This document shows, one piece after another, positions 1 to 4,732 of a DNA stretch of 9,347 nucleotides. Numbering within the stretch: the first letter of the stretch is position 1; every line of letters starts with the position of its first letter. The position numbers and the translations under genes were made by a program. The notes beneath the pieces were generated by a model. That model made no database searches. It saw only the letters and a program-made list of their open reading frames with translations, and was not told the origin of the DNA. The stretch is from Burkholderiales bacterium (lineage in GTDB: Bacteria; Pseudomonadota; Gammaproteobacteria; Burkholderiales; UBA11063): the NCBI GenBank assembly GCA_026461645.1, contig JAPJMP010000222.1, forward strand, positions 1 through 9,347, written 5' to 3'.

Positions 1-79
1 ACCTTAACCAATGTTTTTTATGCAATATTCAGGATAATGTGTTAAATTTTTTTAAACTATTTATTTAATTGGAATAATT

Positions 80-547
80 ATGCGAAAATTATTATCTGGA
101 CTATGCTTCTCAGTTTTATTGAGTCAAGCATTCGCATTATCAACTTCATATGTTACGGAATATAAATCACCAGCATACCATGTCTGCACTACGTCAGATG
201 CTGGCAAAACATGGGTTGATTTGGGTGCATTAAGTCCTGGGATTAGTGTTCCCTTTGATAACCAAGTTGATGCTGTTGCTGTTGGACAAATCAATGACTG
301 TGACTATAATGGCAGTAGTTGGACAAATCATAATGCAGACGTGCAATGGCTTGACTGGGTTCTCACTGATTATATGTGGGGGCCTTTTATGCCAAGCCCT
401 AATTCTGCAGTAATATTTTGGCAAACAAATGCCCCATGGACTCATGCAACTAATAATATTGGGGTTAATTCCGTATGTATTTTTGGGGATGAGGCAAGTG
501 CTGATGGACCAGGAGTTGTTGATTGCTTTAGCGATATAAGCATTTAA
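80..547 (+). CDS. Small secreted protein of unknown function, Trp-rich, one Asp-box-like motif
   Basis: The 155-residue product is not recognised as a member of a named family. It begins with a clear Sec signal peptide: MRK, then a hydrophobic stretch, with a likely cleavage after Ala-Phe-Ala at residues 17-19. The mature part of about 136 residues holds four cysteines (36, 74, 133, 149), which could form two disulfides in the periplasm or outside the cell, and seven tryptophans (45, 81, 90, 93, 100, 114, 120). Residues 38-45, TSDAGKTW, fit the Asp-box pattern S/T-x-D-x-G-x-T-W known from sialidase-like propellers and other secreted proteins, but it occurs once, so no propeller is implied. 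The ATG at 80 has a weak GGA site six bases upstream, and the signal peptide starts right there. Bases 181-360 contain 79 G/C (44%), higher than the next gene (31% in 1381-1560). It precedes two other secreted-protein genes; no function is assigned. Confidence 0.8.
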   Translation: MRKLLSGLCFSVLLSQAFALSTSYVTEYKSPAYHVCTTSDAGKTWVDLGALSPGISVPFDNQVDAVAVGQINDCDYNGSSWTNHNADVQWLDWVLTDYMWGPFMPSPNSAVIFWQTNAPWTHATNNIGVNSVCIFGDEASADGPGVVDCFSDISI

Positions 548-582
548 TCTTGCGACAAAATTATTTTTTAGTGTTCATTATA

Positions 583-588
583 TATAAT
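583..588 (+). promoter_or_regulatory. Candidate -10 box (TATAAT) for the YVTN-propeller gene
   Basis: A perfect TATAAT lies 40 bases upstream of the ATG at 629. The sequence 16-17 bases upstream is AT-rich and has no good -35 box, so the call rests on the -10 hexamer and its placement in a very AT-rich gap. A start near 595 would give a leader of about 34 bases. Confidence 0.35.
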
Positions 589-613
589 TAGATAATTAAT
601 ATAAAAACAAATG

Positions 614-619
614 AAAGGA
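614..619 (+). promoter_or_regulatory. Ribosome binding site that decides the start at 629
   Basis: AAAGGA lies nine bases before the ATG at 629. It also sits just inside the reading frame that opens with an ATG at 611, which has no Shine-Dalgarno sequence ahead of it. This favours the ATG at 629, from which the protein begins directly with a signal peptide. Confidence 0.65.
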
Positions 620-628
620 AATCATATA

Positions 629-1750
629 ATGAAATTATTCTTATATAAAATTATTGGCATTTTAATTATATTTGCCAGTTTTACTACTTATACTAATGCG
701 CTTACTAATCCAGATATTATGTATTACGGTCAATTAACTACATTGATATCACCTAATATTTCAAACATTAATCCTAGAGCAATAGCCATAACACATGATA
801 GCAAGAACGTATATATCGCTAATAATAATACAAGTTTATTTCCCCGTGGTGATTTGTTACAATTTTATCGTAATGACACAACTGGACTTTTATCTGAGTT
901 AAATTCTGCAACTATTCCAATAAAATATTGGCCAGTTGCTATTGCTATAAGCCCAGATGATAAAAATGTTTATGTTACAACTAATGGAAATGATATATTT
1001 TCAAATGGGAAGCTTTTGCAATTTAGACGTAACAAAAATACTGGTCAATTAGTTAAAATAGGACACGTTATTTCTACTGGTAATCAACCAGTGTCGATAA
1101 AGGTAAGTTCAGATGGTAATAATGTTTATGTTGTTAATTTTGGAAGTAATATAGTACAGCAATTTAGTAGAAATAATGTAACTGGACTATTAACTGAATT
1201 AACACCATCAACGGTACAAACGCAATATGGGCCAAATGCACTTACAATAAGCCCTGATGGTAAAGATGTTTATATTAGCAATTATATAAGCGGAGGATTA
1301 TCTCATTTCACACGTAACACGATTACTGGACAATTAATGATAGAAGGAGATGTAATTCAAAATAACTATACACCTACATCTATAGTAATAAGTTACGATG
1401 GAAATGATGTTTATGTTACAACAACTAGTAATAAAATATTAGAATTTATACGCAATACATACAATGGTCAGTTAACATTGACTGCAACTGTTTCATCTGT
1501 AGGTCCAACCGACATAACAATAAGTCAAGACGGTAACAATGTTTATGTGACTAATAGCATCAGTTTATATAGTGTAGCACAATACAAAAGAAATACTGTA
1601 ACAGGATTGCTCACAGAATTATCACCTGAAAATATTTCTGTTACCTCTAATCCATTTGCAATCATCACAAGTGTAGATGATAAAAACGTTTACGTGATTG
1701 GTCAGAATACATTATTACAATTTAGTCGTAAATTGGATAATAATTTGTGA
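629..1750 (+). CDS. Secreted seven-repeat YVTN/lactonase-like beta-propeller protein
   Basis: Predicted exported protein of 373 residues, read from the ATG at 629, which has AAAGGA nine bases upstream; an in-frame ATG at 611 has none. Residues 1-24 form a signal peptide (MKLFLYK, hydrophobic core, cut after Thr-Asn-Ala). The rest is seven repeats of 44-53 residues with the pattern I-S-x-D-x-x-x-V-Y-V-x-N, then L-L-x-F-x-R-N-x-x-T-G-x-L-T-E-L. The tyrosine of the V-Y core falls near residues 62, 115, 167, 215, 262, 306 and 355. This is the YVTN / 6-phosphogluconolactonase-like propeller architecture. The last repeat stops after LLQFSRK and lacks the T-G-L-L-T-E-L strand, while the N terminus carries YGQLTTLISP, which matches it, so the ring probably closes by joining the two ends. 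Enzymatic activity cannot be claimed; binding of a surface partner or sugar is equally possible. Bases 1381-1560 are 31% G+C. Confidence 0.85.
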   Translation: MKLFLYKIIGILIIFASFTTYTNALTNPDIMYYGQLTTLISPNISNINPRAIAITHDSKNVYIANNNTSLFPRGDLLQFYRNDTTGLLSELNSATIPIKYWPVAIAISPDDKNVYVTTNGNDIFSNGKLLQFRRNKNTGQLVKIGHVISTGNQPVSIKVSSDGNNVYVVNFGSNIVQQFSRNNVTGLLTELTPSTVQTQYGPNALTISPDGKDVYISNYISGGLSHFTRNTITGQLMIEGDVIQNNYTPTSIVISYDGNDVYVTTTSNKILEFIRNTYNGQLTLTATVSSVGPTDITISQDGNNVYVTNSISLYSVAQYKRNTVTGLLTELSPENISVTSNPFAIITSVDDKNVYVIGQNTLLQFSRKLDNNL

Positions 1751-2061
1751 TTTTTTACAATTATAAGTAATAAATGGGGCTGCTAAAAACTGGATTTATA
1801 AATAGCAAATTTGCTTAATAATTGAATTTAAAAACATGTCCAATTTTATCCTCATTCGCTGTTATAAACCTATGTTGAAGCAGTTATTGTGTAAAAGTGA
1901 TTGCCGCTTTGTTGCAACTGATCACGGCTATTGATCAACAATATTTGACTTTATTGTTTTTTTTAATACAATATCGTGGTTAAAGAAAAATTATATAGTT
2001 ATCAGTTAAGTTACATGCATTGTTTATCGCGTTTTAATTTGTTAGCTAGTGTTAAACTTGA
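1751..2061. other. Intergenic region without a supported gene
   Basis: About 310 bases between the two propeller genes. I find no open frame with a credible start: the longest small frame (ATG 1836 to TGA 1932, 32 codons) has no Shine-Dalgarno site and unremarkable content. Notable short structures are a 12-base palindrome AGCAAATTTGCT around 1805-1816, two TGATCA sites seven bases apart (1919-1924 and 1932-1937), and a terminator-like hairpin with a T tract at 1937-1964, listed separately. The stretch may be a long 3' untranslated region or hold a small RNA ending at that terminator; the sequence alone does not decide. Confidence 0.5.
1937..1964 (+). terminator. Putative rho-independent terminator with an eight-T tract
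   Basis: AACAATA (1937-1943) pairs with TATTGTT (1952-1958) around an eight-base loop, and the right arm runs into an uninterrupted T8 tract (1957-1964). The stem has only one G-C pair, so it is weak, but the T tract is the longest near any gene end here. It lies about 190 bases past the stop of the YVTN-propeller gene, so it ends either that transcript or a small separate one. Confidence 0.45.
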
Positions 2062-2091
2062 TTGACTTGAATATAAATGAATATTTATATA
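2062..2091 (+). promoter_or_regulatory. Candidate sigma-70 promoter of the GloVer-repeat gene
   Basis: TTGACT (2062-2067) is followed after 18 bases by TATATA (2086-2091), in a run of A/T. Transcription would begin near 2098, leaving a leader of about 24 bases before the ATG at 2122. The placement would put an in-frame ATG at 2077 upstream of the transcript, supporting the later start. Confidence 0.4.
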
Positions 2092-2121
2092 AAATATTCG
2101 GTATTAGAATGGAATAATTCG

Positions 2122-3336
2122 ATGAACAAAAATATTGTCGCAGGCTTTTTGTTGTTATTTTTATTAACTAATGTGAATGCTAAACCAAGTGATGGGAAAC
2201 AACAAGGGCAAAGTAATTATCAAGTAATTTTTAACTTTGTGAGTGATAGTACTGGTGCCAGACCAATGGGACTATTTCTTGACAGCGATAATTCATTGTA
2301 TGGAACAACTATTGCTGGTGGAAGTCAAAGTCAGGGCATAGTTTATAAATTGGATGCTAATCATCAATTTAAGCAGTTACATGATTTTGTTAACCCCGAA
2401 GATGGAGCATTCCCTAATTCTGCTCTTATTCTTAATGCAGATGGATATTTATATGGTACTACCGTATTTGGCGGAAGTAGTGCAAAATGTGATTTTGGTT
2501 GTGGCACTATATATAAAATAGATAAAAATGGTAATGAACAAGTATTACATTCTTTTGATAATAGTGATGGATCTGCTCCATATGCAAAATTAACAATCGA
2601 TAAAAACGGAATGATATACGGAGTTACATCTGGCGGTGGCAATTACGGTGGCGGAACTATTTTTCAAATTACGCCACAACTACAATTAAATACGTTATTT
2701 AGTTTTACAAAAAATGATATGGGCTATTCACCGCAAAGTGCATTAGTTTTAGGTGCAGATGGTGAATACTACGGTACAACATTATATGGTGATGGCGGCA
2801 ACTATTATGGTTCAATTTTTAAAATGGACCAAAATAATAATGTTTCAGTTGTTCATTCATTTACCGGTTCAGAAGATGGCAGTTTCCCCAATTCAGAGCC
2901 GATCTTAGCTAAAGATGGTTCATTATATGGCACAACAAACCTGGGTGGTGATGCTAAGTGTAATTCCATCGGCTGTGGAACAGTATATAAGCTTACACCT
3001 TCAGGACAAAAAATAACTGTTTATGCCTTTCAAGATAGATCAAGCGGCATTGACCCATCTTCAAATTTAGTTATGGACTCAGCTGGCAATTTATACGGTG
3101 CGACCAATTTAGGCGGAAAAGATTCTTTTAAAACACCAAATGGATTTGGAGTAATATATAAGATTGATGTTAATGGCAATTATAGTGTTATTCATGAATT
3201 TCAAGGTGGAAATGACGGCTATGATCCTGAAGGAAATTTAGTTATAGATTCTGCCGGTAACATTTATGGTACAACATTTGCCGGCGGAACAGAGGATTTG
3301 GGCACAGTATTTGAAATAACTACCACTGGCAAATAA
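2122..3336 (+). CDS. Secreted GloVer-type tandem-repeat beta-propeller protein
   Basis: Predicted exported protein of 404 residues. I read it from the ATG at 2122 because a signal peptide starts there (MNKN, long Leu/Phe core, cut after Val-Asn-Ala near residue 20) and GGAA lies about eight bases upstream; an in-frame ATG at 2077 would add 15 residues ahead of the signal. The mature part has seven repeats of 51-57 residues, each L-Y-G-T-T-x-x-G-G ... G-T-V-Y-K-I-D followed by V-L-H-S-F and D-G-x-x-P. The Tyr of Y-G-T falls near residues 60, 111, 166, 217, 269, 325 and 382. This is the GloVer tandem-repeat signature, usually found in exported proteins of unknown role. Repeats 2 and 5 carry a matching cysteine pair (AKC...GCGT), probably a disulfide. 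The N-terminal strand YQVIFNFV matches the V-L-H-S-F unit missing after repeat 7, suggesting a closed seven-bladed ring. No sorting domain or membrane anchor is present. Confidence 0.85.
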   Translation: MNKNIVAGFLLLFLLTNVNAKPSDGKQQGQSNYQVIFNFVSDSTGARPMGLFLDSDNSLYGTTIAGGSQSQGIVYKLDANHQFKQLHDFVNPEDGAFPNSALILNADGYLYGTTVFGGSSAKCDFGCGTIYKIDKNGNEQVLHSFDNSDGSAPYAKLTIDKNGMIYGVTSGGGNYGGGTIFQITPQLQLNTLFSFTKNDMGYSPQSALVLGADGEYYGTTLYGDGGNYYGSIFKMDQNNNVSVVHSFTGSEDGSFPNSEPILAKDGSLYGTTNLGGDAKCNSIGCGTVYKLTPSGQKITVYAFQDRSSGIDPSSNLVMDSAGNLYGATNLGGKDSFKTPNGFGVIYKIDVNGNYSVIHEFQGGNDGYDPEGNLVIDSAGNIYGTTFAGGTEDLGTVFEITTTGK

Positions 3337-3343
3337 CTGATTA

Positions 3344-3371
3344 AGAGCTCATGCTCTGCTGGTGATTTTTT
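3344..3371 (+). terminator. Possible terminator after the GloVer-repeat gene
   Basis: AGAGC (3344-3348) and GCTCT (3353-3357) form a five-pair stem with a TCAT loop, extendable by weak pairs across a two-base bulge. A T6 tract follows at 3366-3371. The gap of eight bases between stem and T tract makes it a marginal call, but the position, seven bases past the stop codon, is right. Confidence 0.35.
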
Positions 3372-3403
3372 AACATTTTAAAGTGTATTTAGACCGTAAA
3401 ATT

Positions 3404-3471
3404 GGTAAACTTAATTGCTATAATCTACTTATAAATATATACTGGCTATAATTATAAGCGTTGAGTTTACC
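3404..3471. repeat. Inverted repeat GGTAAACT/AGTTTACC in the propeller-yicC gap
   Basis: Perfect eight-base arms at 3404-3411 and 3464-3471 are separated by 52 bases. The spacer is almost wholly A/T and holds two copies of GCTATAAT (3417-3424 and 3445-3452). The right arm ends five bases from the yicC stop codon. It may be the base of a long stem at the end of yicC or a protein-binding pair; no T tract follows it on either strand. Confidence 0.4.
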
Positions 3472-3476
3472 TATTG

Positions 3477-4349
3477 TTAAAGAATATTTTGAATTTGTTC
3501 ACGCAATTGTTCAATCAATACTTTTAATTCAACGGCATAATTAGTAGTTACAATTGAAATTGATTTCGAACCAAAGGTGTTTGCTTCTCTATGCATTTCT
3601 TGAATTAAAAAATCAATTTTTTTGCCAACCATCCCATCACCATTGATTAGATTAATAAACATTTTTAAATGTGATTCAATTCGAGCAATTTCTTCATCGA
3701 CATCTATTTTTTGACAAAAATAAGCGAACTCTTGTTGAAAGCGCACATCGTTGATACTACAATCACCTATTATTTCAGTTATTTTTGTTTTCAATTTGTT
3801 TTTATAATTATCAATAACTTCCGGTAATACTTTTTTAATATTAATTAAAATTTGATCAATTAATTCAATTTTATTTAATAGTACAACTTTTAATTTTTCA
3901 CCTTCGATTAACTGGCTATTAATTAAATCATTTACGGCTAACTCTGTTTGTGACAGCATGATTGGATAAATAGTATTTAAATTTGCACTTTTTTTAACAA
4001 TAACTCCTGGCAGATTCATAATCTCAGCAAAAGTTGCACTAGGTGAGTCAGGAATATGTTGGCGTACTTGTTCAATTAAATTAGTATATTGTATTAATAG
4101 AGCATGATTAATTTCTAAATTATGCGCTTCATCGTATAGCGTTTGCTCGGTAATCCTAAAATCAATTTTACCGCGACTTATCTTACTGGTGATTTTTTCA
4201 CGCACTTCATGCTCAATACTTTTAATCTCATCGCTACTTTTGAAACTAAAATCAAAAAATCTATGATTAACAGCCTTTATCTCGATTTGAAAAATTTTGC
4301 CCCCAATTGTGAAAGAACGATTGGCATACCCTGTCATACTGTAAATCAT
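3477..4349 (-). CDS. yicC: YicC/YloC-family endoribonuclease
   Basis: Protein of 290 residues, close to the usual family length of about 290. The N terminus, MIYSMTGYANRSF, is the typical YicC opening (M-I-x-S-M-T-G-Y/A). It is followed by the family's R/K-x-V-N-H-R-F/Y and S-R-G-K motifs in the first 65 residues. The last 85 or so residues form the DUF1732 domain, with D-V-D-E-E-I-x-R, the G-K-K-I-D-F-L-x-Q-E-M-x-R-E-x-N-T-F-G-S-K block and a final L-R-E-Q-I-Q-N-I. Family members are cytoplasmic RNA-processing or degrading nucleases; YicC in E. coli has been linked to turnover of the small RNA RyhB, and YloC in Bacillus to RNA cleavage. An upstream ATG at 4362-4364 would add five residues but lacks a ribosome site; the chosen start has a weak AAAGAA six bases upstream. 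It is divergent from grxC over a very short gap. Confidence 0.9.
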   Translation of the reverse strand: MIYSMTGYANRSFTIGGKIFQIEIKAVNHRFFDFSFKSSDEIKSIEHEVREKITSKISRGKIDFRITEQTLYDEAHNLEINHALLIQYTNLIEQVRQHIPDSPSATFAEIMNLPGVIVKKSANLNTIYPIMLSQTELAVNDLINSQLIEGEKLKVVLLNKIELIDQILINIKKVLPEVIDNYKNKLKTKITEIIGDCSINDVRFQQEFAYFCQKIDVDEEIARIESHLKMFINLINGDGMVGKKIDFLIQEMHREANTFGSKSISIVTTNYAVELKVLIEQLREQIQNIL

Positions 4350-4373
4350 ATATTTTTCTTTCATATTTAAAAA

Positions 4374-4382
4374 TGCTATAAT
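4374..4382 (+). promoter_or_regulatory. Extended -10 promoter of grxC
   Basis: TGCTATAAT is a perfect TGn-TATAAT extended -10, which can work without a strong -35 box; none is seen in the overlapping yicC coding sequence. Transcription should begin near 4389, giving a leader of about 24 bases that includes AAAGGA at 4401-4406. Confidence 0.55.
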
Positions 4383-4387
4383 AATTA

Positions 4388-4396
4388 ATTATAACA
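4388..4396 (-). promoter_or_regulatory. Extended -10 promoter of yicC
   Basis: On the minus strand this reads TGTTATAAT, again a perfect TGn-TATAAT. Transcription leftward would begin near 4381, with about 32 bases before the yicC start at 4349. It faces and overlaps the grxC promoter: only five bases separate the two TATAAT boxes, and each predicted start point lies within the other promoter. Confidence 0.5.
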
Positions 4397-4412
4397 TTAT
4401 AAAGGAAAAAAG

Positions 4413-4667
4413 ATGCAAAAAGTAGTTATATACTCTAAGCAAGTATGCCCTTATTGTACTTTGGCTAAAAATTTACTTAAGCAAAAAGGTGTCACGCAAT
4501 TTGAAGAGATTAGAATTGATACGAATGAACAATTAAAACAAGACATGGTGGCTAAAACAAATAGAACAACCGTACCACAGATATTCATTGGCACCACTCA
4601 TGTTGGTGGGTTTGATGATTTAACTAAATTAAATCAAAGTGGGAAATTAGATCAATTGCTACAATAG
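4413..4667 (+). CDS. grxC: Glutaredoxin 3-type monothiol/dithiol thioltransferase (CPYC)
   Basis: Protein of 84 residues, matching the usual 80-85 of bacterial Grx3. The redox centre C12-P-Y-C15 sits after the first beta strand. The cis-proline loop T-V-P-Q (Pro55) and the glutathione-binding G-G-F-D-D (65-69) are in the expected places. It reduces disulfides and glutathione-mixed disulfides in the cytoplasm using glutathione, supporting for example ribonucleotide reductase. Both active-site cysteines are present, so dithiol chemistry is possible. The ATG at 4413 follows AAAGGA at six bases' distance. The gene is transcribed alone, divergent from yicC and convergent with htpG, and its stop codon lies inside a strong terminator-like stem. 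E. coli grxC instead lies beside secB, so the neighbourhood differs. Confidence 0.95.
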   Translation: MQKVVIYSKQVCPYCTLAKNLLKQKGVTQFEEIRIDTNEQLKQDMVAKTNRTTVPQIFIGTTHVGGFDDLTKLNQSGKLDQLLQ

Positions 4668-4703
4668 ATGTTAGTGTAATAGTCTAACATCTATTGTATT
4701 TTT
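4661..4703 (+). terminator. Rho-independent terminator of grxC overlapping its stop codon
   Basis: ACAATAGATGTTAG (4661-4674) and CTAACATCTATTGT (4684-4697) form a perfect 14-pair stem with a nine-base loop, followed by A and T5 (4699-4703). The grxC stop codon TAG at 4665-4667 is in the left arm. No T tract lies on the other side, so it should act mainly on grxC. Confidence 0.75.
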
Positions 4704-4706
4704 AAA

Positions 4707-4732
4707 GAATAAATTAACTTATTAATTTATTC
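4707..4732 (-). terminator. Possible hairpin ending the htpG transcript
   Basis: GAATAAATTAA (4707-4717) and TTAATTTATTC (4722-4732) form a perfect 11-pair stem around a CTTA loop. It spans the last codons and stop of htpG. Only a three-T run follows in the htpG direction, and the stem is nearly all A-U, so terminator activity is uncertain. Confidence 0.35.

Noticed and set aside
33..38. GATAAT as a -10 box for the first gene
   Set aside because: No -35 box lies 16-18 bases upstream and AT-rich hexamers are common here, so it was not listed as a promoter.
524..542. TGCTT...AAGCA hairpin at the end of the first gene as a terminator
   Set aside because: The stem is only five pairs and the T run lies about 20 bases downstream, so terminator function is not supported.
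1836..1934. 32-codon frame in the intergenic region between the propeller genes
   Set aside because: There is no ribosome site and no recognisable composition or similarity; such frames are expected by chance.
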